From Mesorhizobium sp. (GTDB lineage Bacteria > Pseudomonadota > Alphaproteobacteria > Rhizobiales > Rhizobiaceae): a stretch of 64,000 nt of DNA. The translations under genes were made by a program, and so were the position numbers. Shown here in pieces: positions 53,462 to 61,694 of this stretch. A model generated the notes under the pieces. That model worked only from the letters and a program-made list of their open reading frames with translations, made no database searches and was not told where the DNA came from. The first letter of the stretch is position 1. Every line of letters starts with the position of its first letter. Location of the stretch: positions 62,001 through 126,000 of the forward strand of contig SAQG01000003.1 of the NCBI GenBank assembly GCA_004020315.1, given 5' to 3'.

Positions 53462-55726
53462 ATGAATTTCGATCCGCGTTACTCCAGTCGCAGTTTCGCC
53501 TCCGTCGGCACGCGTCCCATCCGCCCCGACGGCGTCGACAAGGTGACGGGCCGCGCGCGCTATGGCGCGGACTTCAACATGGCCGGCCAGTTGGTCGGGC
53601 GTGTTCTGAGAAGCCCGCACGCGCACGCCACGATTAGGAAGATCGACACCTCGAAGGCTGAGAAACTCCCCGGCGTGAAGGCGGTGATCACCGCCGCCGA
53701 CCTGCCCGACCTCACCGACGGCGATGCCGCCATGTACGACATCCTCGACAACTGCATGGCGCGCAAGAAGGCGCTCTATGACGGCCATGCGGTGGCCGCG
53801 GTCGCCGCGGTCGACGCCCGCACGGCAACGCAGGCGCTGAAGCTGATCGAGGTCGACTATGAAGTGCTGCCGCATGTGACCGATGTCGACGAGGCGATGA
53901 AGCACTCAGCGCCCGTACTCAACGACAGCATCTTCACCGAAGGCGTCGAGGAAAAGCCCACCAAGCCGTCCAACGTCACCAAGCGCAGCCAGTACGGCCA
54001 TGGCGACGTTCGTGAGGGTTTTGCGCAGGCCGATTACGTCGTCGAACGCTCCTTCAAGACCGAGCAGACGCACCAGGGCTATATCGAGCCGCATGCCTGC
54101 GTGGCGAGCGTCAGCTCCGACGGCACCGCCGACCTTTGGGTCTGCACGCAAGGCCATTTCGTCTACCGCCAGCACTGCGCCCAACTGCTTGGCATGGAAG
54201 CTTCCAAGCTGCGCGTCACCTCGTCGGAGATCGGCGGCGGTTTCGGCGGCAAGACCCATGTCTGGGCCGAGCCAGTGGCGCTGGCGCTGTCGCGCAAGGC
54301 CGGCCGGCCGGTCAAGCTGGTCATGACGCGCGACGAGGTGTTCCGCGCCTCGGGGCCGACCAGTGCCACCTCGATCGACGTCAAGATCGGCGCCCGCAAG
54401 GACGGCACGATCACCGCGGCCGAGGCGACGCTGCGCTATTCCTGCGGCCCCTATGCCGGCATGTGGGCCGAGCTCGGCGCCATGACCGCGTTTGCCTGCT
54501 ACAAACTCGATAACGTCAAGACGGTTGGCTACGAAGTGCTGGTCAACCGGCCGAAGACGGCGGCCTATCGCGCACCGTCGGCGCCGATGGCGGCGTTTGC
54601 AGTGGAAAGTGCCGTCGACGAGCTGGCCAAGGAGATCGGCATGGATCCGGTCGAGTTCCGGATCAGGAACGCCGCCCAGGAAGGCACCAGATCGTCCTAC
54701 GGCCCGGTATACGGCCCGATCGGCATCGGCCCGACGCTGGAAGCGGCGAAGAACCATCCGCACATGAAGGCACCGCTGGGCAAGAACCAGGGCCGCGGCA
54801 TGGCTTGCGGCTTCTGGTTCAACTTCGGCGGCCAGACCTGCACCGACCTCAACATCGGCATGGACGGCTCGGTCTCGCTTGCCGTCGGCACGGTCGATGT
54901 GGGTGGTTCCCGCGCGTCGCTGTCGCTGGTGGCGGCGGAGGAACTCGGCATCGCCTATGAGCAGGTCAAGGCGGTGGTGGCCGACACCTCCAGCCTCGGC
55001 TACAACGACATGACGGACGGCAGCCGCGGCACCTTCTCCTCCTCCATGGCGACGATCTCTGCCGCCCGCAACGCCATCAAGGTCCTGCGGGAGCGCGCCG
55101 CGCAGATGTGGGACGTTCCCGTCGACGACGTGGTCTGGGAAAAGGGCCACGCCATCGCCAAAGGCGAGAAGTACGGCAACCTTGCGGCGCTGTCGCTGAA
55201 GGAGATCGCGGCCGCGTCAGGAAAGACGGGCGGGCCGATCGCCGGCCACAGCGAGCTCGTCGCCGACGGCGCCGGCGTCTCCTTCGCCACCCATATCTGC
55301 GATATCGAGGTCGATCCGGAGACCGGCGCCACGAGGGTCCTGCGCTACACAGTCGTGCAAGATGCCGGCAAGGCGGTGCACCCGACCTATGTCGAGGGGC
55401 AGTACCAGGGGGGTGCGGCGCAGGGCATCGGCTGGGCGCTCAACGAAGAGTACATCTACGCCAAGGACGGGCGGCTGCAGAACGCCGGCTTCCTCGACTA
55501 CCGGATCCCGGTCTGCTCGGACTTGCCGATGATCGACACGCAGATCCTCGAGATCCCCAATCCCAACCATCCTTACGGGGTGCGTGGCGTCGGCGAGACC
55601 TCGATCGTGCCGCCGCTGGCGGCGATCGCCAATGCGGTGTCGAACGCCGCAGGCGTGCGGATGACGCATATCCCGATGTCGCCGCCGCGCGTTCTTGCGG
55701 CGATCGAGGCGGAACGGGGAGGCTGA
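53462..55726 (+). CDS. Molybdopterin-binding subunit of a xanthine dehydrogenase-family hydroxylase
   Basis: A 754-aa catalytic subunit. It shows GGGFGGKTHVWAEPVALAL and the C-terminal GVRGVGETSIVPPLAAI with the catalytic Glu. The active-site loop reads AYRAPSAPMAAFAVESAVDEL, not the AYRCSFR of CO dehydrogenase or AYRGAGR of its form II relatives, so it is not a CO dehydrogenase. The substrate is unknown; a purine, aromatic or carboxylic acid derivative is plausible. It ends TGATG, overlapping by one base the MoaD-like gene. Confidence 0.93.
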   Translation: MNFDPRYSSRSFASVGTRPIRPDGVDKVTGRARYGADFNMAGQLVGRVLRSPHAHATIRKIDTSKAEKLPGVKAVITAADLPDLTDGDAAMYDILDNCMARKKALYDGHAVAAVAAVDARTATQALKLIEVDYEVLPHVTDVDEAMKHSAPVLNDSIFTEGVEEKPTKPSNVTKRSQYGHGDVREGFAQADYVVERSFKTEQTHQGYIEPHACVASVSSDGTADLWVCTQGHFVYRQHCAQLLGMEASKLRVTSSEIGGGFGGKTHVWAEPVALALSRKAGRPVKLVMTRDEVFRASGPTSATSIDVKIGARKDGTITAAEATLRYSCGPYAGMWAELGAMTAFACYKLDNVKTVGYEVLVNRPKTAAYRAPSAPMAAFAVESAVDELAKEIGMDPVEFRIRNAAQEGTRSSYGPVYGPIGIGPTLEAAKNHPHMKAPLGKNQGRGMACGFWFNFGGQTCTDLNIGMDGSVSLAVGTVDVGGSRASLSLVAAEELGIAYEQVKAVVADTSSLGYNDMTDGSRGTFSSSMATISAARNAIKVLRERAAQMWDVPVDDVVWEKGHAIAKGEKYGNLAALSLKEIAAASGKTGGPIAGHSELVADGAGVSFATHICDIEVDPETGATRVLRYTVVQDAGKAVHPTYVEGQYQGGAAQGIGWALNEEYIYAKDGRLQNAGFLDYRIPVCSDLPMIDTQILEIPNPNHPYGVRGVGETSIVPPLAAIANAVSNAAGVRMTHIPMSPPRVLAAIEAERGG

Positions 55727-55971
55727 TGGTCGAAGTAACGCTCTGGGGATCGCTCGGCGCTATCGCCGGAGGCAAGAGCAAGATCGAGATCGAGGCGAAG
55801 GATATTCGGGAGCTGTTCAGGAAGCTGGCTGAGCAGTATCCCGGCTTCGAGCCCTACATCGACCGCGGCATCGCAGTCGCTATCGACGGGGTTATCTATC
55901 GCGACACCTGGTCGAAGGAATTGCCACAAGGCGCCGAGATATTCCTGCTGCCGCGGCTTGCCGGGGGATGA
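55726..55971 (+). CDS. MoaD/ThiS-like ubiquitin-fold protein with Gly-Gly terminus
   Basis: An 81-aa protein ending RLAGG. GGGGAGG lies four bases before the ATG, which overlaps the Mo-subunit stop by one base. The beta-grasp pattern is visible: VEVTLWGSLGAIAGG, a central helix IRELFRKLAEQYPGF, VAIDGVIYRDTW and LPQGAEIFLLPRLAGG. The terminal Gly-Gly is the residue pair thiocarboxylated in MoaD and ThiS. Being coupled to a Mo hydroxylase, it may supply sulfur for molybdopterin or act on the enzyme itself; a MoaE partner is not in the window. The activity is inferred. Confidence 0.85.
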   Translation: MVEVTLWGSLGAIAGGKSKIEIEAKDIRELFRKLAEQYPGFEPYIDRGIAVAIDGVIYRDTWSKELPQGAEIFLLPRLAGG

Positions 55972-56082
55972 CTGGACAACCATGTCGCCACCATCGCCGA
56001 CCAAGACCTGGGCTGTCATGCAGGGCCCAGAAAGGGCTCGGCCATCAACGACAATTATTAGCCAGTTCAGCCGGGGAATTCG

Positions 56083-56099
56083 GCAGCTATGGCTGCTTT
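56083..56099 (+). terminator. Weak possible terminator after the MoaD-like gene
   Basis: GCAGC-TATG-GCTGC followed by TTT lies in the 212-bp gap between the converging MoaD-like and serine hydrolase genes. The stem is only five base pairs, so support is weak. A CTGGGC/GCCCAG stem at 56008-56030 is another candidate. Confidence 0.25.
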
Positions 56100-56183
56100 G
56101 GGTCATGGCGCGCGAACTCGGCCTAGCGCGAACGAGCTGTCGCTGAGGGTCGAATTCGGTCGTTCAGTGATTGGGTTTTGACC

Positions 56184-57740
56184 CTAGTCTCCCACGCGCC
56201 GCAGCGTGCCGAGATTGTTATCGTCGAGAAACTCTATGGTCATGGCCGACGCCTTTCCGTCGGGGCCGACGACAAAGCCCACACCCGCGGGCCTGTCCGG
56301 CGTCTCGGCATCGGGGAAGGTCACAAACAGGTCGCCGTCGAAATGCGTCAATGAATAGGAGCGGGCACCGCCCGGCCCGACCTTGAGCACAAGGCCATCG
56401 CCCTCACCCGACACAACCGCATCGCCAATGAAGTCGTTGAAGTAACGGCCCTTATAGGCGCCGGCAGGCCCGGCCGGGCTTGGCGGGGACGGTGGCGCGG
56501 CATAGGTGGCCTTGGCCGCCGGGACCGCCGGGCCAAACAGGCTCGCAAAGGCATCGTCCCATCCCTTGACCCAGTCCTTCTCGACCTTTCCGTCGAAGGC
56601 GAGATCGGCGAAGCTCTCGGACAGGCCTTCCGGCACGCCTGTCGAAAAGGCATTGGCGACGACGACGATGCCAAGCTTCTCCTCCGGAAAAAATGTCACC
56701 AGGGTGCGGGCGCCGACGCTGAAGGCGCCGGCATGACCCCAGCTCAGGCCATGCCGGCCGAATTCGACATTCCAGCCGAGACCGTAGAAGGATTCGCCGC
56801 CTGAGACGGGGTTCTTGCCGCGCGCCATCAGCGGAACATGCGTCTGGTCCAGAGCGTGGGCTTTAATGAGTGTCTCGCCGGCATAGACGCCATTGCCAAG
56901 CACGAGGCGCACCCATTGCGAGAGATCGCGTGCCGTGGAGCTGACGCCGCCCGCGGGCGCCTGCGCATCCGGATCGCGCTTTACCTTCGCGGCCCAGACG
57001 CCGTCGATCTTGACGTGGAGCGCGGCGCGATTGGCGTGCTTGATGAAGTCCGCATGACGGGAGCTGGTCGAGGTCATTCCAAGCGGGCGGTAGAGCTTCT
57101 GCTCGGCGACCTCCTCCCAGGACTTGCCTGTCGGCTTCGCGGCCGCGGTGGCACCCTCGGTCAGTCCGAAATTGCTGTAGGAGTAACCGGCGCGAAAGCT
57201 CGACGATGGCGACACGAACCGCAGGCGACGCAGTATCTCCGCGCGGTCGTAGCCAATGTCCTCGAGGTCGTCTCCGGCCGTGCCGGGAAGTCCGCTGCGG
57301 TGCGAGAACAGGTCGCGGACCGTGAGTTCGCTGGTCGGATAGGGCTCGGACAGCCGGAAGGCTGGATCGAGATCGACGATTTTCGCATCCCAGGAAACGA
57401 TGCCCTCGCTGACCAGCGCCGCCACTATCGTTGCGGAGACCGGCTTGGACAGGGAGGCGATCTGAAACACCGTGTCGGCGTCGACGACCTCCGGCTTGCC
57501 GGCCTCGCGATGCCCGAAGCCCTTGAGGAAGATGACCTCGTCGCCATGCACGACCCCGATGGCGAGACCAGGTACGGCACCGTCCGCGACGACGCCTTCG
57601 GCGAGCGCCTCGAGCTTCGACAGAGCCGCAGTGATCCGCTCGGGTGTAATGGTGTCGGCCGACGCCGCATGCGGCGAAAGCACCATGACGGCGATGAAGG
57701 CCCGCATCCCCCAACGGCGGAAATTCTGACCCAGCCCCAC
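56184..57740 (-). CDS. Serine hydrolase, class C beta-lactamase/esterase family
   Basis: About 518 aa from GTG 57740, which has GGGGGAG seven bases upstream. A signal peptide is followed by the beta-lactamase fold. The SxxK motif is in ASLSKPVSATIVAAL near residue 98 and the YxN motif in GYSYSNFGLTEGA. A third motif is around SWGHAGAF (HxG). A C-terminal lipocalin-like domain (residues ~420-518, GRYFNDFIGDAVV) is typical of the large serine hydrolases of this family. It could be a D-aminopeptidase, carboxylesterase or PBP-like enzyme; antibiotic resistance is not implied. Confidence 0.9.
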   Translation of the reverse strand: MGLGQNFRRWGMRAFIAVMVLSPHAASADTITPERITAALSKLEALAEGVVADGAVPGLAIGVVHGDEVIFLKGFGHREAGKPEVVDADTVFQIASLSKPVSATIVAALVSEGIVSWDAKIVDLDPAFRLSEPYPTSELTVRDLFSHRSGLPGTAGDDLEDIGYDRAEILRRLRFVSPSSSFRAGYSYSNFGLTEGATAAAKPTGKSWEEVAEQKLYRPLGMTSTSSRHADFIKHANRAALHVKIDGVWAAKVKRDPDAQAPAGGVSSTARDLSQWVRLVLGNGVYAGETLIKAHALDQTHVPLMARGKNPVSGGESFYGLGWNVEFGRHGLSWGHAGAFSVGARTLVTFFPEEKLGIVVVANAFSTGVPEGLSESFADLAFDGKVEKDWVKGWDDAFASLFGPAVPAAKATYAAPPSPPSPAGPAGAYKGRYFNDFIGDAVVSGEGDGLVLKVGPGGARSYSLTHFDGDLFVTFPDAETPDRPAGVGFVVGPDGKASAMTIEFLDDNNLGTLRRVGD

Positions 57741-57872
57741 GCGCGAGCTCCCCCTATCCCCAGCAAGCACTGGTCATACTACAGGCCGACGCAGGAAAGG
57801 CCAACCCTCGCCTGGGCGTTGGGGCAAAGTCCCCTGCGCGACCCCAAGCGGCGATCCCTGGGAACCAGTCGG

Positions 57873-58631
57873 TCAACGGTATCGAACCGACCATCGCTCA
57901 GCGGCGACGACCGTCGTGAAGAACCCGATCGACAGCAGCGATGAGAGCACGATAGCGGCGTAGAGCCGGTCGGATTGATAGTTGAAGGTTGCCTGGATGA
58001 TCAGCGCGCCGAGACCTTTGTCGGAGCCGATCCATTCGCCAACGATCGCGCCGATCACCGCAGTCGCCGAGGCGATCCGCAGCGAAGCGAAAAGCATTGG
58101 CAGCGCGCGCGGCAGGCGCAGGCGCCAGAATATTTCCCAGCGCGTCGCCGACAGCACGCGGAACAGCTCGTGCTCACTGGCGCTCGCCGATTCCAGACCC
58201 CGGATCATGTTGATGAGCGTCGGGAAGAAACAGATCACTGCTGCGATCACGATCTTTGGCAGCATGCCGAGGCCGAAGATGAGGATGACGACCGGCGCCA
58301 GCGCCAGCACCGGGATCGTATTGAAGAACAGCACGACCGGAAAATAGGCAGCCTGAAGCGTACGGCTGTGCACGAAGACGATCGCCAGCAGCACTGCGGC
58401 GAGATTCCCGAGCACGAAGCCGGAGAGCGCCTCGATGGCCGTCGGCCAGAGGTTCGACAGGAGAAGCGATCCATTCCTGGCAAACACGCCCGCTATCGCG
58501 GTCGGCGTCGGAACGACATATGCCGGCACGCCGGCGAGCGGCAGCAGGAATTGCCATGCGAGAATGAGTGAGCCGGCGCCGAGGATCGGCAGCATGGTCT
58601 GTGCGAACGGCGAAAGCGGGCCCCGGTTCAC
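57873..58631 (-). CDS. ABC transporter permease (SsuC/TauC type)
   Basis: A 252-aa inner-membrane permease. The GTG at 58631 overlaps the ATPase stop (GTGA). It contains about six transmembrane helices and the EAA loop that contacts the ATPase: ELFRVLSATRWEIFWRLRLPRALPMLFASLRIASATAVIGAIVGEW. Last gene of a six-gene operon (63149 to 57873). Works with the ATPase and NMT1-like binding protein. An upstream reading to 58850 is a shadow of the ATPase gene. Confidence 0.92.
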   Translation of the reverse strand: MNRGPLSPFAQTMLPILGAGSLILAWQFLLPLAGVPAYVVPTPTAIAGVFARNGSLLLSNLWPTAIEALSGFVLGNLAAVLLAIVFVHSRTLQAAYFPVVLFFNTIPVLALAPVVILIFGLGMLPKIVIAAVICFFPTLINMIRGLESASASEHELFRVLSATRWEIFWRLRLPRALPMLFASLRIASATAVIGAIVGEWIGSDKGLGALIIQATFNYQSDRLYAAIVLSSLLSIGFFTTVVAAERWSVRYR

Positions 58632-59404
58632 GAGGCCGCTCCAAGGGCGGAGCGCATCCTGGCCATTGCCGCGACGATCGCGGGATCCTCGCGCGAGCAT
58701 CTGTTGTCCGGCCCCTTCAGCGGACGAAGGTCGTGGTCGGCGACGATCCGTCCGGGATGGGTCGCAAGCACGATCACGCGCTGGCCGAGATAGACGGCTT
58801 CGGCAATCGAATGCGTGACGAACAGCACGGTCGTTCCGGTCCGCTGCCAAAGATTCAGCAGTTCGTCGTTGAGGCGGTCGCGGGTGATCTCGTCAAGCGC
58901 GCCGAACGGCTCGTCCATCAGAAGCAGACGTGGTTCGCCAAGCAGCGCCCGGGCGATCGCCAGCCTTTGGCGTTGTCCGCCGGAGAGCTGATGCGGCAGG
59001 CGCTCGCTGAGCGCCGACAGGCCGACAAGTTCGAGCAGCTCGTCGGACCGGTCGTCTATCATGCGCGACAGGCTGCGGCGGCCGACCTGGATCGGCAGCC
59101 GCACATTCTCGCGCGCCGTGCGCCACGGCAAAAGGGTCGAGTCCTGGAAGACAAAACCGACGCCGCGGCCGGAGCGCACAGCCGACGGCGTTTCGCCCAT
59201 CACGCGTATCGTGCCCGCGAGTGGCGCCAGCAGATCGGCGACGACCCGCAGAAACGTCGACTTTCCGCATCCCGAAGGGCCGAGGATCGACAGGAACGTC
59301 CCGGCCGCGACTGTCAGGTCGAGACCGGAGATCACCGTCACGGGCGAGCGCCGGCCGGGATAGCCGACGTCGAGACCGGAGGTTTCGATGGCCGGCGCGG
59401 CCAT
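58628..59404 (-). CDS. ABC transporter ATP-binding protein (SsuB/TauB type)
   Basis: A 258-aa ATPase with Walker A LGPSGCGKST, Q-loop VFQDSTLLPW, signature LSGGQRQRLAIARAL, Walker B LLLMDEPFGALD and switch His in VTHSIAEAVYL. ATG 59404 overlaps the binding-protein stop by one base (TGATG). The TauB/SsuB subfamily serves nitrate, sulfonate, taurine or thiamine-precursor importers. Operon with a VOC protein and hydroxyacid dehydrogenase suggests a carbon substrate instead, but that is inference. Confidence 0.94.
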   Translation of the reverse strand: MAAPAIETSGLDVGYPGRRSPVTVISGLDLTVAAGTFLSILGPSGCGKSTFLRVVADLLAPLAGTIRVMGETPSAVRSGRGVGFVFQDSTLLPWRTARENVRLPIQVGRRSLSRMIDDRSDELLELVGLSALSERLPHQLSGGQRQRLAIARALLGEPRLLLMDEPFGALDEITRDRLNDELLNLWQRTGTTVLFVTHSIAEAVYLGQRVIVLATHPGRIVADHDLRPLKGPDNRCSREDPAIVAAMARMRSALGAAS

Positions 59405-60450
59405 CAAGAAGCGGGCGCGCCGAGCTTCGGCCGTTCAGCCGCACTGAGTTCGAGAACCTTCGTCGTATAGACGTCCTCAGCTTCCGGCCTGCCGTTCGGA
59501 TACTGGCCAATCTGGTCAAGCAGCGCGATCTGGCTCTCGATCGAGGCAGGATCGAAGGTGCCCCATCCATCCTTTTTGGTGTTGTCGTCGAACGACAGTT
59601 TCAGCACCAGGGGGATCGTCTTCTTTTCCCAGCCTGCGTCGATCTCGGGATAGGCCGCGACGAGCTTGTCGACCGCCTGCTCGGGATTGGCGTGGACCCA
59701 GCCCCACCCCTTGGCGACTGCGCCGATGAATTTCGCCAGGGTCTCGGAATCGGATTCGATGGCGCTGTCAGTCGCGAAGTAGACGTTGGCATAGGACGCC
59801 AGGCCGAGCTCCGACAACAGAAGATCGATGCGATCATCGCCGACGACGCTGAGCGCCTGCGTGTTGGTGATCCAGCCACCGATCGCGTCCACGTCGCCAC
59901 GAACCAGCGGCGCCTTATCGAACCCGACATTGACGATGGTGACCTCGGAAGGGTCGATCTTGTTCTTCGCCAGCATCGCGTCGATGGCGAAACGCGCGGT
60001 CGGCTGCGTGCCGATCCGCATCCCCTTCAGATCCGCCACCGACCGGATCGGCTTCTCCGGTTTCGACGTCAGCGCATAGGGCCCGGTGCGATAGCCGCAG
60101 GCGATTATCTTCACCGGAACGCCGCTCGCCCGCGCGGCATAGAGTTGAGGCGATTCGGAGAATTGGCCGAGCTGGGCAGCACCGGACACCACCGGCGGCA
60201 CGGTGGCGGCGTTCGGTCCGCCGGGGCTGAACTCGACCTCGAGCCCGGCTTCGCCAAAATAGCCATTGGCGACGGCTGCCACGTCGCCGATCTGGCCGTT
60301 CGACATCAGCCAGTCATACTGGACGACGAGCTTGGCGGCTGCCGAGGCGCTGGCGCCGAACAGCTGAAGTCCCGGCCCGAAAGCCACCAGGCTGGCGGCG
60401 CCGGCCTTCAGGATCGATCTGCGATTCCACTGCGATGTGTTCCCACTCAT
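59404..60450 (-). CDS. ABC transporter substrate-binding protein, NMT1/ThiY-like
   Basis: A 348-aa periplasmic protein. AAGGAG lies eight bases before ATG 60450. The N-terminus has a twin-arginine signal (NRRSILKAGAASLVAFGP), so it is likely exported folded by Tat. The mature part has the SBP_bac/NMT1 fold: KLVVQYDWLMSNGQIGDVAAVANGYFGEAGLEVEF, ASGVPVKIIACG and VNVGFDKAPLVRGDVDAIGGW. NMT1-like proteins bind pyrimidines, riboflavin or sulfonates. The ligand here is unknown. Confidence 0.92.
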   Translation of the reverse strand: MSGNTSQWNRRSILKAGAASLVAFGPGLQLFGASASAAAKLVVQYDWLMSNGQIGDVAAVANGYFGEAGLEVEFSPGGPNAATVPPVVSGAAQLGQFSESPQLYAARASGVPVKIIACGYRTGPYALTSKPEKPIRSVADLKGMRIGTQPTARFAIDAMLAKNKIDPSEVTIVNVGFDKAPLVRGDVDAIGGWITNTQALSVVGDDRIDLLLSELGLASYANVYFATDSAIESDSETLAKFIGAVAKGWGWVHANPEQAVDKLVAAYPEIDAGWEKKTIPLVLKLSFDDNTKKDGWGTFDPASIESQIALLDQIGQYPNGRPEAEDVYTTKVLELSAAERPKLGAPAS

Positions 60451-60517
60451 CTTCTTGCTCCTTTGTTGGACTGTTTGCATGCGGCGCGGCCCTTCTTGCG
60501 AGACCGTCGCGATCCAA

Positions 60518-60961
60518 TCACCCTTGCGTGTCGTGATAGTCGCCCGGTCCCGCGCCGGTCCAGGCGTAGAGCTCCCACAGCGTCCCGTCCGGGTCGTGGA
60601 AGTAGGCGCAGCGCGCGTTCCAGACATAGTCGCCGGGCGGCCCGACGAACGGCACTCCCTTGTCCGACAGCTCGGCGTAGAGCCGGTCGACCTCGCCGGC
60701 GCTTTCGAGTTCCATGGCGACGCATGCCTTGTGCGCCTGCTTCGGTGAACGGACATTCGAAACGCCGCAGTGGCGATTGATGTGATCCAGTTCCCATGCG
60801 GCGAGCGTCACACGCTCGGAATGAAAATCGACAAAGCCCTCGGCGCGGCGTCTGATCCGGTAGCCGAGCTTCTGCGTGTAGAAGTCGATGGTGCGGTCGA
60901 TATCCTCCACAAGCAGGCAGATATCGGTGATTGCCTTGGTCTGCCCGAGCGACATGGTCAT
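60518..60961 (-). CDS. VOC (glyoxalase/dioxygenase-fold) family protein
   Basis: A 147-aa metalloenzyme-fold protein. The two beta-alpha-beta-beta-beta units are visible: AITDICLLVEDIDRTIDFYTQKLGYRI and ARCAYFHDPDGTLWELYAW, the second containing the conserved HDPDGxxxE metal-binding end. It could be a glyoxalase, epimerase or dioxygenase. The start ATG overlaps the GntR stop (ATGA). Being in an operon with a hydroxyacid dehydrogenase and importer suggests it acts on the imported compound. Confidence 0.9.
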   Translation of the reverse strand: MTMSLGQTKAITDICLLVEDIDRTIDFYTQKLGYRIRRRAEGFVDFHSERVTLAAWELDHINRHCGVSNVRSPKQAHKACVAMELESAGEVDRLYAELSDKGVPFVGPPGDYVWNARCAYFHDPDGTLWELYAWTGAGPGDYHDTQG

Positions 60962-61683
60962 TTGCCTCGATTGATGTTCGCGGTGAGTTCGACGCCGACG
61001 CGCGATGCGGCGCCCTCGATGTGCCGGCGCATCGCCTCGCCGGCAGCCTGCGGATCATGCGCGGCGAGCGCGTCGTAGATCCGCACGTGCTCGGCGACGT
61101 TGACCTCGACCAGGTCGTGGAGCGGATTGGTGAGGCGGGCATAGTAGATCGACTGGCGGATCTGCTCGCAGACGAAGGAAATGAAGGTGTAGATGTAGCC
61201 GTTGCCTGTGGCCCGGGCGATCGCCCGATGGAAAAGCAGATCGGCCTCGATACTGCCGTCCTCCCAGCGCTCCTCGCCACGGTCCAGCGCAGCCTTGATT
61301 GCGTCAAGATCATCGGATGTACAGCGCGCTGCGGCGAGTGTCGCGGACTCGGTCTCCAGGATGCTGCGCAGCTCGAAGAGCTGCTCCATGTTGCGCTGGT
61401 CTTTCAGCGCCTCACGGTCGATCCGGATGGCTGTCCGCTGTTCCGGCGCCATCACGAACGCGCCTACGCCCTGACGCGCCTCGATCATGCCATCGGCACG
61501 AAGCTGCGCGATCGCTTCCCGGACAACATTGCGGCTGACGCCGAATTTGTCGGCGAGCTGGCTTTCGGTGGGAAGCCGGGCTCCCGGGATGATGTCGCCG
61601 CCCTCGATCTCGCGGCTTAGATGCGAGGCGACGCGATGTGGAAGCGCCTCCACGCTGCCGATGATGGACGAACGCTGCTTCAT
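60958..61683 (-). CDS. GntR-family regulator (FadR/FCD subgroup)
   Basis: A 241-aa regulator. The winged HTH is GARLPTESQLADKFGVSRNVVREAIAQLRADGMIEARQGVGAFV. The C-terminal all-helical FCD effector domain carries the metal-binding His residues in LLFHRAIARATGNGYI, NVAEHVRIYDALAAHDP and AMRRHIEG. FCD regulators usually sense small carboxylates. It is the second gene of the operon it probably controls, 11 bp after the dehydrogenase stop. Confidence 0.94.
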   Translation of the reverse strand: MKQRSSIIGSVEALPHRVASHLSREIEGGDIIPGARLPTESQLADKFGVSRNVVREAIAQLRADGMIEARQGVGAFVMAPEQRTAIRIDREALKDQRNMEQLFELRSILETESATLAAARCTSDDLDAIKAALDRGEERWEDGSIEADLLFHRAIARATGNGYIYTFISFVCEQIRQSIYYARLTNPLHDLVEVNVAEHVRIYDALAAHDPQAAGEAMRRHIEGAASRVGVELTANINRGK

Positions 61684-61694
61684 GCGGCTTTCCC

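Noticed and set aside
53462..55726. Carbon monoxide dehydrogenase (CoxL) assignment
   Set aside because: The FAD/FeS/Mo order fits, but the active-site loop is AYRAPSAP rather than AYRCSFR or AYRGAGR.
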